A DNA stretch of 64,000 bases from Choristoneura fumiferana (GCF_025370935.1 NC_133477.1:1250105-1314104); one strand, 5' to 3'. Shown: positions 32,485 through 42,729, numbered from the stretch's first letter. Made by a program: numbers and translations. The notes: generated by a model from the sequence alone, not told the origin.

Positions 32485-32742
32485 AGGGCCTACTCCGGAA
32501 TTCGAAAATCAAAGCTCGTACCGCAACGCCCCTCCCACCCCCGCACTAAATAGTAGTGTCAGAAGGACGGAACGACACGAACTTCGATTTTCGAATTTCG
32601 TAGTAGCCCTGCTGGCCCTGACTACGAAATGCAAAACTCGAATTTCGTATGTTGCCGTCCCGCTGACGCTTATCTCATTTAACACGCGAGTGAAAGGGAC
32701 GGTGCCATACGAACTTCGTTTTTCTACTTTTGTAGTAGCCCC
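32485..32742. mobile_element. Two adjacent hairpin MITEs, family M2
   Basis: 32,485-32,610 and 32,616-32,742 each have CGAA-rich inverted ends next to a (T)AGTAGCCC or GGGCTACTA-like terminus, as in the family at 2,955. They sit head to tail just upstream of the second duplicated block, so the family occurs both inside and beside the block. Confidence 0.7.
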
Positions 32743-33114
32743 TCTGTATTATTTTTTACGTTGGCACTAAGTGATGAACACTGTATTTTTACCTTTGCTT
32801 AGATTTTATAATTTTATCGTAAAAGTGCATTTATATTTACAAAATGGAAAGTAGAATATTGTATGCTATAATGTTATTTTTGCTATCGTAAAATATACAT
32901 TTTATCGGTTATTTACGAAACCGAAATCATGGAGCAGCACTGTTCCTTTTATGCTGGTCACATTATTTTTACTTTTGACATTTCAGACTGTCATTTTAGT
33001 ATCTTCATTTCTGGGATAGACCATAGTCCTATTTACGCAACCCGGATGGGCTTTTCTGCCTTTGTGGTCGAGAACGTAGTGTTGGCTCCCGTCGTGTCGC
33101 GGGTGCCCCGGTCG

Positions 33115-33465
33115 CTACGGGCGCCGCATGCGCGTTTGGATCCCCGCTGGTCTTGACATTGGCCGCGCCCGTGCCCCCCGGCCCGGCGTCGACTGGCCCT
33201 GGTCCCCCACGGCTAGCGTGTCTACGGAGATTTTACGCAGCTCGTCCAGTGTGGTGATCCGGTGTCGAGTCCTATTCTGTCCAATTACTACAATATGCCC
33301 ATTACTCGTCGAGCTCCTCTCTACACCAAAAATACGGGGAGCCTCCACAAAAACTGCATGCCGAGCGCTTGTGAGAAACTCAGATAATATGCAGCCTGGA
33401 CCTTTGAGGTGTTTCTTGCTTGACCACACTGTATCCCGTGTTCTTTGTGATTTACAGTTCGGGCA
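33115..33465 (-). pseudogene. Unidentified degenerate open frame, second copy
   Basis: Same frame as at 177-652 (VFVEAPRIFGVERSS, HRITTLDELRKISVDTLAVGDQ), with a small indel after WSSKK and different C-terminal residues because of indels at 33,180-33,200. Family not recognised. Confidence 0.25.
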
Positions 33466-33717
33466 ATCCTTTTAATTTTAAATGCAGATATGACTTTGAT
33501 GAAGGAAGACATGGTTACGATTATACCTTCCAAATCACCTTCCAACACCGAGATTGAAAAGGAATAAGAAATCAAAAATAAATATTTTGACTGATGGATG
33601 AAGTTTACCACCAATTCCGATTAAAATATCGGACATTCTAACTAATATGTTGAAATTCATGCCCAAAGACATTAAATCTTTTTATGAAGTCTTATTAAAA
33701 AAAAAATTGGACATTAT

Positions 33718-33858
33718 GGGGCTGTTTCACCATCCATTGATTAGTGTTAACTGGCGGTTAGGTGTGATGACGTCTCCATTTCTTTTGTTCGAATAGACGG
33801 AGACGGCATCACATTTAACAGGCAGTTAACACTAATTAATGGATGGTGAAATAGCCCC
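33718..33858. mobile_element. Hairpin MITE M1 (duplicate of 913-1,053)
   Basis: Same position in the duplicated block as 913-1,053, with a few substitutions such as GATGACGTCTCC for GATGCCGTCTCC. Confidence 0.85.
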
Positions 33859-34020
33859 TATATCTACAATATATAAAAAAACTCTTAAATCAAAAATTTT
33901 ATTATGGACGTGGTACATATTTAACTAAACGTAATTAAACGTCTGGTGCCAATATCATACATTAAATAAAACGATAAACAACTGTTTATTAAAATTGGAT
34001 ATAGCAATCGCAAATCTGCT

Positions 34021-34398
34021 AAAAAATAACAATGCTACAATGACGCGTTCAGGATACTGTTTGGACTACCACGCTACTGCAGCGCATCAGCTATGTTTGC
34101 TAAAAGCCAATGTAGATAGTTTTTATGCAATCATAAGAAAGCGATGCGCCTCGTTGCTCAGTCGGTTGCGTGATAGTCCAACAGTGTCCTGCGTACGCTG
34201 GGCGGCCGGTGGGACCTCCGATGATGAGGCGCTGGATGGGGCTGCACGCTGCCGCCAACCTCATAATCACGGTTGACGGCGCTGGCAGTCGATATATTTA
34301 CCTACTTACTAACACCACTTGTTTGTATTTTCAGTGTATGTAACTAACTCTATGGATTCTGTCCGAAATAAATGCATATTATTATTATTATTATTAAA
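34021..34398 (+). pseudogene. 5'-truncated LINE 3' end inserted in copy 2
   Basis: Absent from copy 1, where the flanks join at about 1,218. It encodes a decayed C-terminal segment, VDSFYAIIRKRCASLLSRLR, closely resembling TDSFGAVIRKRISSAMDRMR in the LINE at 46,000-46,650. It then has a short 3' untranslated region and a (ATT)n tail. Severe 5' truncation plus a simple-repeat tail is the usual product of target-primed reverse transcription. Any target duplication is short and A-rich. Confidence 0.8.
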
Positions 34399-34438
34399 TC
34401 TCATTAAAAATTATACTGAGTGTATATTTATTATACTA

Positions 34439-34576
34439 GGGGCTGTTTTACCATTCATTGATTAGCGTTAACCGCCGTTAAATGTGATGCCTCTCCGTCT
34501 ATTCAAACAAAACAAATAGAGACGGCATCACTCCTAACCGCCAGTAAGCACTAAATCAATGGATGTGAAACAGCCC
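34439..34576. mobile_element. Hairpin MITE M1, present in copy 2 only
   Basis: Ends GGGGCTGTTTTACCATTC and GATGTGAAACAGCCC. The corresponding site in copy 1 (about 1,257) is uninterrupted, which fits TA as the target duplication. It must have inserted after the block duplicated, or been lost cleanly from copy 1. Confidence 0.85.
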
Positions 34577-35163
34577 TAAAATAGCTTATTTGTGTACCTT
34601 TTGACAATTTAGTTTAAATTAACACTAAATATAACTTAATGCAAAAATTAAAGATTTGTTTTATTTTCTCTCCTGTAAACCAAAGGTAAGTATGAATGAG
34701 GCGTGTGGCACAACGTATTCTCATCCGACGTCAATAAAGATCATTGTTATAATTCTAAAGTCCTGAATAGCTCAAAAAGACAATAATTGTACTACACGAA
34801 ATAAGAATTTAGTATATTTTTGTTACCTGTTCAATTCCCTCCAATAGTAAAATGACGGTTATGAGATGAGGAATACAAAGCGACCGTTAAGATGCTTTAG
34901 ATTGCGTTTTCTGCAATAAATGCTACTAATTGGGGTAACACAAACCGGTGCGGTGCGGGCGGGGTGCATTCTGTACGTTTGTACTATTATATATTCTGTG
35001 ATATCAGGTGTGTTACACACAGAGCGCCATCTATATACTTCCAACCGAGCTAATACTCGTAAAGGTCTCATCGACCGAGGGAACTAGGTATGTATTGGTT
35101 TCTCTATTAGTTCGAAGCTGTGCGGATAGATGGCGCATTCGGGGATGTTGCCCCTCGACACAG

Positions 35164-35293
35164 CAGGGCTGCTACGAAACTCGAAACTCGAAGTTCGTAT
35201 CGTACCGTCCCTCTCGCTCTCGTATTATATAGTATAATTGTCAGAGGGACCGCATGACACAAACTTCGAGTTTCGAGTTTCCTAGTAGCCCTG
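35164..35293. mobile_element. Hairpin MITE M2 (duplicate of 2,955-3,084)
   Basis: Identical arrangement to the copy at 2,955, inside the duplicated block. Confidence 0.8.
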
Positions 35294-35372
35294 CCAGTAG
35301 TTTGTCACTTCAAAGTTCAATATCTCAAAAACGGCTGAACAGATTTTGATAAAACTTGATTTCAAATAAAAA

Positions 35373-36262
35373 AACCGGCCAAGAGCGTGTCGGACACGCC
35401 CGAAATAGGGTTCCGTAGCCATTACGAAAAAAATTGAGTAATATTTTTCCAAGGATTTCGTATTTTATACGGAATCTTCCGATTTTAGATATATTTTATA
35501 CCTTAGGCTGCTATTTAAGAGTAAAACTACTAATAATTGTCAAGCAAGAGCCGTTATAGTTTTAAATCAAAGTTTGATATACTTACTACCATCCTGAATT
35601 TTTATATAATTATCATATTAAGTAAAAAGTTTTAGGTGGCAAATAATATACTTTGATACTCAGCTAAAACGTAAAAAAATATAGGGTTGTTGTGGAGTAC
35701 GTAGTTTTGTTTTAATTTAGATGGACATGCGATTTGCACGAAATGAGAGAATTACCCACCCGCCGGTTTAGATTTTAGAGGGGGGGAGACGCTCGGATTT
35801 AATGAAATTTTTCACTTTAAATTTAAATATTTCGCAAACAAATCACTCAATCGAAAAATCGTCTTAGCAACCCCCTGATGATGATTTTAAAAGACCTATC
35901 CAACGATACCCCACACTATAGGGTTGGATGAGAAAAAAAAATCACCCCCACTTTACGTATATGGGAGGTAGGTAATTTTTTTTTATTGTACCATTTTGTC
36001 GGCATTGTTTACATATATATCCGTGCAAAATTATAGCTTTCTAGCATTGATAGTCCCTGAGCAAAGCCGCGGACGGACAGACAGACAGATAGACAGACAT
36101 CCGTTTTTGCCATTTTGGCTCCGGAACCCCAAAAACCGCATTCAAATCGGTCCACCCGTTTAAGAGCTACGGTGCCACAGACAGACAGACAGACAGACAC
36201 ACACACACAGACACACATTGCGGTCAAACTTATAACACCCCTCTTTTTGCGTCGGGGGTTAA
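35373..36262 (+). repeat. Dispersed repeat R1 plus module (duplicate of 3,163-4,075)
   Basis: Same as 3,163-4,075 except for a short deletion after the (GACA)n run near 36,100, where GGCGAAACTATAAGGGTT is missing. Confidence 0.85.
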
Positions 36263-36449
36263 AAAGGCGGGAAAGCATAAGAAAAATATTGGATTAAATT
36301 AAATGTCATAATATATTTTGAGAAAAATTCAGAATTCTTCACCATCAAAAGCTTTATATTAGTCTCGGCTAGAATAGCAATTGCTGGCTTCGTATTAGCA
36401 CAGAATATATATAATAGTAAGTACTAACGTATAGAATGACCACGCTCCG

Positions 36450-37638
36450 CCCCGTACCGGTTCGAGTTACCCCACCCCTCAAGCGCAGATTGCAGGGAAA
36501 CCGCAGGAAAGCAGTCGGGTGCGCAACGCGATGTATGTCGGCCGCATGGCACTAAGTTCGGGAGCAATAATTTTGCGAAATGGTAACGGTACCCTACCTA
36601 CTTCCTTTTATAAATAAATAATGATTTCTGAAATTATCGCGATTTATACATGAAATAATTACCTACCGAATAATTAGTTTAAGTTTGTATTCGTATATCT
36701 ATTGTAATTGAAAATAATAATGCTTAAAAACACAGACAGACACATTTTAAGTAGGTTTAAATAAATAGGTAAGATTAACGATTACATTAATTGAACATAT
36801 CTAAGCTACACCTACATATAAGTACCTTTCAAATGTCATTGGTAGAACTTATAATACTAACTAGGGTTTTGCCACAGTATAACAAGTTTCCCTACAGTAA
36901 ACCGACGGAGACGTCTAGACAGAGCAATCGTGCGGGGCGCGAGGGGTGAAACGCGGGTGGGAGGAGCCCCAGCTGCATACTTTGCCGTTCTTAGTAGCTT
37001 GGGACAAGTCTTCTAGGGCTATCGCGTTTTATTTAACATTTAAGTTTATAATAAAATTTATTTTGGTGCATACGACATGTACTGTGAGTGCAAATCTTTA
37101 TCTCGCATAAATAAGAAACTAAGATTTCATCTATTAATTTAATTATATTTATTTATTTGTTATATAATTTATTTCAATAACAGGAACTTTAAGTCCGTTA
37201 AATCTCTGAAACCGAAAGTATTTCGGTAAAGTTAATCGGTTACTAATCTATGAAAGTATATTCTATAAAAAAAAGTTTTTTATTTCAAAAATAGTATATT
37301 TTTAAACTTCTTACCCCCAGTAAGTATGCCACCCCTAATTCATTTTGTTTTATAAAATTTCGCAATACCAATATGTACCGATTCGTAAAAGACATCTACC
37401 TTCCAAATTTTAAATTTGTGTCAACCCTTCCTTACTTGCGTAAATAGGTATACCTATACAAGCTACGGTATCGCTCAACTTCAAAGGCGTCGGCCTACTG
37501 TAGGGAAAACTTGTTATACTGTGGTTTTGCGATAGTCAGCCCTGTGTAGCTTACGCACACATTGACGCGTATACATACGTCGTCGTGCCTATGTAGATTC
37601 AAGAACGCGTATTTTGTACGTCGTGGCCGCCGTGTGCT
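36450..37638. mobile_element. Large foldback element: right arm, copy 2 (complete end)
   Basis: 36,450-36,872 and 37,523-37,638 together are the inverse complement of the left arm seen in copy 1 at 2,215-2,755. The outer end reads CGTGGCCGCCGTGTGCT. The matching left arm of copy 2 is deleted. Confidence 0.8.
36873..37522. mobile_element. hAT-like non-autonomous element, 650 bp, in the foldback arm
   Basis: Inverted ends CACAGTATAACAAGTTTCCC and GGGAAAACTTGTTATACTGT. Flanked by an 8-bp direct repeat GGTTTTGC (36,865-36,872 and 37,523-37,530). The opposite foldback arm shows the empty site (GCAAAACC, 2,333-2,340). The interior is AT-rich without a transposase. Confidence 0.8.
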
Positions 37639-37639
37639 G

Positions 37640-38327
37640 ATATGTAAAGAATAATGTCAACTTTTACGGAAATTTAAAAAAAAAATATAACAACTATAAG
37701 CATAGTTACTTGAAAGCTTTCTTCAGTATTTCTAGTGAACAATTAAAAATATCAACGTCCACCAGTTTTTCATTGTTATAAAAAAATATTATGTTAAGTA
37801 TTAATATTTTAGATTCACCCATAATATTTATGTGCCCCTTTTTTCTTTTGAGCAGTACATCGTGGCTTTCTCTGACTTTTAATTAAAAATAACCATGCGG
37901 AATATGTTCAAACAAAAACTATTTTTTTTAATGTGATATCAGCCCTAGTGGTTTTTTTTCTACCTGTTGCAGTTCGCAATGTGAGCAAAATTAAGCGTAC
38001 GGACATGACATGGCATATGAGCCCCAATGCAAAAGAGTTCGTCTAGTCATACAATTTGAAGCCTATCTAAATAAAATAATCAATTTGTTGTTTTACAGAA
38101 GTCCATTAGCCATTAACAATTTATATTGTATAATACTCCATAAAAACGACGTTATATGGGCACTAATAAAATTATCACTACTTTAAGATTATAGATATTC
38201 TGGATATATTACTTTACGAATGCTCACCAAAATCAGTTCATCTATAGTTCTTATTTGATGCAAAATAGTTCGTCTACGGCTAGCGTTAATTATAAGTGAA
38301 ATGTCATATAGAAAAATAAATATGGTT
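37640..38327. other. No gene seen; AT-rich
   Basis: No recognisable repeat or coding segment. Confidence 0.3.
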
Positions 38328-38632
38328 CAAATCATCCCAGCCTATATACGTCCCACTGCTGGGCACAGGCCTCCTCTCAGAACAAGAGGGCTTGGGCCAT
38401 AGTTCCCACGCGGGCCCAGTGCGGATTGGGAACTTCACACACACCATTGAATTGCTTCGCAGATTTGTGCAGGTTTCCTCACGATGTTTTCCTTCACCGC
38501 AAAGCTCGTGGTAAATTTCAAATGTAATTCCGCACATGAATTTCGAAAAACTCAGAGGTGCGAGCCGGGGTTTGAACCCACGACCCTCTGCTTGAGAGGC
38601 GATAGGTCAAACCACTAGGCCACCACGGCTAT
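38328..38632 (-). mobile_element. SINE family S2
   Basis: On the minus strand the tRNA-like head is at 38,560-38,632, with A box TGGCCTAGTGG and B box GGTTCAAACCC. The body contains GTGAAGTTCCCAATCCGCAC and GGCCTGTGCCCAGCAGTGGG and ends AGGCTGGGATGAT. A second copy is at 59,837-60,126. Non-coding. Confidence 0.88.
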
Positions 38633-38737
38633 GTTCAAATTAAAAATCTATATTATTTGACAGTTAAGATGTAACAGGGTATAAAAAGACATGTTACAAG
38701 TAATTATTCTTTAGTTTCATTCATTATTTTGATCAAT

Positions 38738-39600
38738 ATGGGTCGTGGGAAACCCATGGCTGAAGAAATGCGAAATCTTAAAATTTCTAGTAGTAATACG
38801 TAGTGGAAAATTTATTTATCAAATCACCAAAGACTTACACCTGAATCGATCTACTATCCAGTCAATCATCCAGAATTATGGAAAGAACGGCACAGATTCT
38901 TTATTGAAGAGACCGAACCACTTGTACGTGTATAAAGAGTGCAGCTAAAAATAGGGTCTTGAAGAAAATTATCAAGAAAAACCGTCGTGCCCAGGCAGCA
39001 AAACTTACAGTGAAAGGGCGTGATATGATTAAGCAAGATGTATCGGTCGGTATCGGTTAGGTACTTGCACAAAGAAGTTCTGATAGAAGAAACGGTCGCT
39101 GATCAGATTGAAGCGTTTGCAGCGCTGACAGAACCGTCTTCAGAACGATCTATACATACACAAATAAATTAAGAGGTACCTAATCACAGCACTACAGGAA
39201 AAAAATATTGAAATTCGTTCTCGATTACTTAAACTGGACTGCTGATCAGTGGCGGCAAATAATATGGTGTGGCGAATCCAAATTTGATATAATTATCGGT
39301 CATGATCGGAAAAAATATTCGAACTAAAGACGAAGTATTTCATACAGCATGAATTAAGACAAAGGTGAAGTTTCTTGGCTCGGTAATGATTTGGGATTGC
39401 ATGTCAGCACAAGGTGTGGGTCGCCTGCATTTTGTAGGAGGGACTGTTAATGAGATGAAATACCAAAACATTTTGGAAACGAGTCTACTGCCATCCATTT
39501 CGAATTTTAAACATCAAAATGGCTTCACTTTTCAACAAGATGGTGCTTCCCCTGCCTCCCTATTGAAACGCTGTGGTGGAAAATGAAGAAAAATTGACGC
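38738..39600 (+). pseudogene. Tc1-like transposase, N-terminal part
   Basis: Starts MGRGKPMAEEMR. A shifted frame then gives the helix-turn-helix ITKDLHLNRSTIQSIIQNYG. After many stops, 39,240-39,300 keeps an IIWCGESKFD-like block (first Asp region shifted). 39,365-39,560 encodes SVMIWDCMSAQGVGRLHFVG and LLPSISNF, then FTFQQDGASPAS (second Asp). The frame is broken repeatedly. The gene is then interrupted at 39,601 by a foldback element, and its C-terminal part reappears at 41,120. Confidence 0.85.
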
Positions 39601-40212
39601 AAAGGGTATAGCCGTGTTTGTATGGGACATTGGCCCCAGAAGCCAAATTGATTGCCGTTTTGCTGATTTATAATCTCAGATGTAAGATGCTATTTCATAA
39701 AAAAAACATCGAAAATGCTGCAGGTATTTGAGAAAATAAAAAAAATAAAAAGTGGTTTTCATTTTTTTGTTATCTAAACTACAGAACCTTTTTTTTTAAC
39801 TTACACACAGAAGAAAGAAGTAAGTTATAAAGATGCATTATTTAAAAAAAAATGGATTTCCAAATATCCTTATAAGTAGTGAAATTTTCACTTTAAAGTT
39901 TTCAATATTTTTTATTTTTAATTTCCGTGATAGGGACACCCACCAATTTTCGTTATATTATGTAGAAACTATTATTCTATAACATATTTTTTTTTCAAAA
40001 ACATGTACTTGATCAACAGGGTAAAAATACCGTGTGTATGTGAACAGACACAACCGGGAGAACACGCCCGGTCCCGTATCGACCGCCGCTCTTTACGAAT
40101 TTGAATTTCGAACGTGACAAATTGTTAAAAAGGAATGCTTATATTATTATTGGCTGTATGCGGTTAGTATTTATTAATACATCTCGAGACAATAATAAAT
40201 ATTGTAGAATCC

Positions 40213-40362
40213 TACAGTCAAGGGCATAAATATATTCTATACGTTACCAAGACGTCAAAAATATCTATACACCTTTTTATGCCTCTAACCATAAGGTCGA
40301 TGTATACACATAATATATTTGACGCTATGGCTGTATAGTTATTTATGCCCTCGACTGTCATC
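40213..40362. mobile_element. Short MITE with TACAGTCAAGGGCATAAATA ends
   Basis: Left end ACAGTCAAGGGCATAAATA and right end TATTTATGCCCTCGACTGT, with GACGTCAAAAAT / ATTTGACGC inside. About 150 bp and non-coding. Confidence 0.75.
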
Positions 40363-40439
40363 AACCACAAACATAACTGACCATCGGTAGACCTTATTAA
40401 CATTGACATAAGACCTACTGATGGCCAGTTAGATGTGTT

Positions 40440-40682
40440 CCTGTTTGTACTATAGACATTTTATTTTCACGACGCTCTGATGTTATTTTTATTAGATTCT
40501 TGTAGTTAGCAGTTAGCAATATTAAGTTCAATTTTATTAATGTTTTCTATCTTTGACATTGTATTTGAAAGTTATTTTCTAATTTCATTCGTAATATAAA
40601 ATAATGTTCTGTGCCTCATCTAAAACTGTATTTGCATGCATTTAAGTATGTTTTTATCGCAAATAAATGATTGATTGATTGA
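40440..40682 (+). repeat. LINE 3' untranslated tail with (GATT)n
   Basis: AT-rich non-coding sequence ending ATAAATGATTGATTGATTG. An AATAAA-like signal followed by a simple repeat is usual for the 3' ends of insect LINEs. No coding part remains. Confidence 0.5.
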
Positions 40683-41119
40683 TTGATTGAATTAATATAT
40701 ATGATATAAGTACCATAACTTTGTTTCATTTTCGCTTTGTTGATCCAAGTGCATGTTTTTGAAAAAAATATAACATGTTATAGAATAATAGTTTCTACAT
40801 AATATAACGAAAATTGGTGGGTGATCACGGAAATAAAAACAAATATATTACTACTTATAAGGATGTTTGGAAATTCATTTTTTTGCAAATATTGCATCTT
40901 TATAACTTACATAATGTGTATAAGTTACAAAAAAAACCGGTTCTGTAGTTTAGATAAAAAAAAAACAATTTCCTTTTTTTTATTTTCTCAAAAACCTGCA
41001 GCGTTTTCGATGTTTTTTTTTATGAAATAGTTTCTTACATCTGGGCTTATAAATCAGCAAAACGGCAATCGATTTGGCTTCTGGGGCCACTGCCCCATAC
41101 AAACACGGCTATACCCTTT

Positions 41120-41260
41120 CTATCAAGATCAAAAGCAGATTTAAAAGAGAACATTTTGTCAGTTTGGGTTTCAACAACTCCAGAAGAATGTGAAGAATTG
41201 ATAGCTACTATGCCGCTGAGAATTAAGGCAGTTTTGGTAGTAAAGTGGATTCAACTAAGT
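41120..41260 (+). pseudogene. Tc1-like transposase, C-terminal part
   Basis: Encodes NILSVWVSTTPEECEELIAT followed by MPLRIKAVL, matching the conserved C-terminus of Tc1-like transposases. It is separated from the rest of the gene by the foldback element at 39,601-41,119. The DDE third-Asp segment is missing. Confidence 0.75.
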
Positions 41261-41541
41261 GGTAGAGGAACTATTTTGCGGGACTTACTACGGTAGCCGA
41301 ACTTTTATGCGTGGACGTCGGTGGACGAATTATTTTTATGTGTTTTTTTATTATTTAATACCGTATTGTAAATAAGGATTATGAAGTAATAATGTGCCTA
41401 GTATTTTTTATTAGACTCTTAAACTAGTATTAGCTACTAATCTATATTTCAATTTTAAACAAACGTCACCTTTAGTTTTACTAGTAAACGAACTCTTTTG
41501 CATTATGGGCTCGTACAACCTACCCGGTTTTAGGCATAAGA

Positions 41542-42110
41542 TTACCAATCGTGTGAATAATGCAGTTGTTCCAACGTACCAGTCATTGGTTCATTCTTGT
41601 TTCCTTCTTTTGCTAAAATATTTTCAAGCTGATCTTCGACAAGAAAAAAAGCTATAATAATTACAAACAGCAGCATCCAAACAACAATCTGCTTGAGTAG
41701 GCTTAAATGAGCTATAGCAATAGATGCCTGTTTTAGTTCCCAGGTTCCCAAGCAATTTGTGAGCACTGTAAAAAATATAATCAGATTTAATAAGAGATGT
41801 TATTGAAATACTTACCAGCTTTTACGTAAGAATAAACTTGCGTGAACTATAAACAGTTCAAAAGCAAGAAAACTAGCCAGTAAGCAACCATGCAGGCAAA
41901 CGTTCACTGTAAGTTCCTCCTGAGACCCACCATACAACAAAAATTTACATCGAAATTTAAATCTGGAGGCGCGGGAGTGCCGCAAGTCGAGCATAAAAGC
42001 GGCACGGCCGTACCATCATTTTCTTGAAGCAGTTCAGGCCACTTTCGACCCCCCCTGTAACTTCGTGGACTTCGTTGTAGAGAATTAGATTTTCGAAAAA
42101 TATCGGACAC
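41542..42110 (-). CDS. Unidentified, possibly spliced membrane-protein fragment
   Basis: Three minus-strand segments stay in phase if spliced: 42,110-41,931 (SDIFRKSNSLQRSPRSYRGG and LLCSTCGTPAPPDLNF), 41,846-41,816 (31 bp) and 41,765-41,542 (ELKQASIAIAHLSLLKQ, a hydrophobic helix WMLLFVIIIAFFLV, then a stop). Donors are GTGGGT and GTAAGT; acceptors are TTTATAG and TTTTTACAG. The introns would be 84 and 50 bp, the latter very short for an insect. One transmembrane helix is clear. The upstream end stops at a palindrome (42,129). No repeat partner is in the window, so a truncated host gene is possible. Function unknown. Confidence 0.3.
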
Positions 42111-42128
42111 GTATTTTTTGATGATTTA

Positions 42129-42260
42129 AATTCGGGTTTTGTTCCACGTACCTTGATTTTAGTCGTCACGTCGTCGTCTCATAATCATGGCGCATGCATC
42201 TCTGCCGAAATATCAAGCTTTTCTAAAATCAAGGTAACTACGCGGAACAAAACCCGAATT
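42129..42260. mobile_element. Short hairpin element
   Basis: AATTCGGGTTTTGTTCCACG with TACCTTGATTTTA on the left and TAAAATCAAGGTA then GCGGAACAAAACCCGAATT on the right. The centre is about 60 bp. Confidence 0.7.
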
Positions 42261-42379
42261 GAAATCATAACAAAAAAACTTATATTAAAAATTAAAAGAA
42301 CCCCCGGCACAAAAATCGCCAGCAAAAATAAAAAAACGGCCGAAAAAAAACGCCGACAAAAAACGCCGCCAAAATTTTT

Positions 42380-42640
42380 TTAACAAAAAAGTAAAACTAC
42401 AAAAAAAAAAGCAAAAATGGAACCGACTGAAACCCATGGTATCTAGGTGAGGTAGACGACTATTGTTCCATTCCTGCTGGCTCGTGCTGAGGCACCGACT
42501 TCGAGCTAGTAGGGACCTACCTACAAAAATATTTTCAAGGGTTTTGTAGTCGGTTCCATTTTTTATTTTTTTTGTCGGTTTTACTTTTTGTCGCTCTGCT
42601 TTCAGAGCATGACATGAGTGCGTGTGAGCTAACTTTGGGG
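42380..42640 (+). repeat. Dispersed repeat (TGTAGTCGGTTCCATTTTTT type)
   Basis: CTGCTGGCTCGTGCTGAGGC and CACCGACTTC are followed by GTAGTCGGTTCCATTTTTTA and GTCGGTTTTACTTTTT. Related sequences are at 43,078-43,140 and 50,040-50,165. On the left, 42,390-42,430 has the inverse words (AAAATGGAACCGACTGAAA), making a partial palindrome. Confidence 0.65.
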
Positions 42641-42729
42641 GCGGCAGACGTGAACTTGCCTTCGAAATCCAAAAGCTTAATGGTTACTTGACCTGAAATG
42701 TATATTTCAGAACTAAATTATTGTTATTA

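Larger units (their letters stand above)
32803..37042. repeat. Duplicated block, copy 2
   Basis: Second copy of 1-4,846. Relative to copy 1 it lacks 1,623-2,718 (junction near 34,930), carries a LINE 3' fragment at 34,021-34,398, and carries a hairpin element at 34,439-34,576. It also shows the sequence that copy 1 hides in its gap and continues to the outer end of the foldback element at 37,638. Confidence 0.9.
39601..41119. mobile_element. Foldback element, 1.5 kb, about 400-bp arms, inside the Tc1-like gene
   Basis: The left arm (39,601-about 40,015) starts AAAGGGTATAGCCGTGTTTG. The right arm (about 40,740-41,119) is its inverse complement, ending CAAACACGGCTATACCCTTT. Arms differ by scattered substitutions and A/T-run lengths. 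The 0.7-kb centre holds a short MITE (40,213-40,362) and a LINE-like 3' tail (40,440-40,682). No transposase and no clear target duplication seen. Confidence 0.85.

Noticed and set aside
36009..36278. Open frame with VCVCVCVSVCLSVC
   Set aside because: Translation of (CA)n and (GACA)n simple repeats.
42153..42383. Lys-rich plus-strand open frame starting in the hairpin at 42,129
   Set aside because: Composition reflects A-runs and the palindrome; no domain and overlaps repeat sequence.
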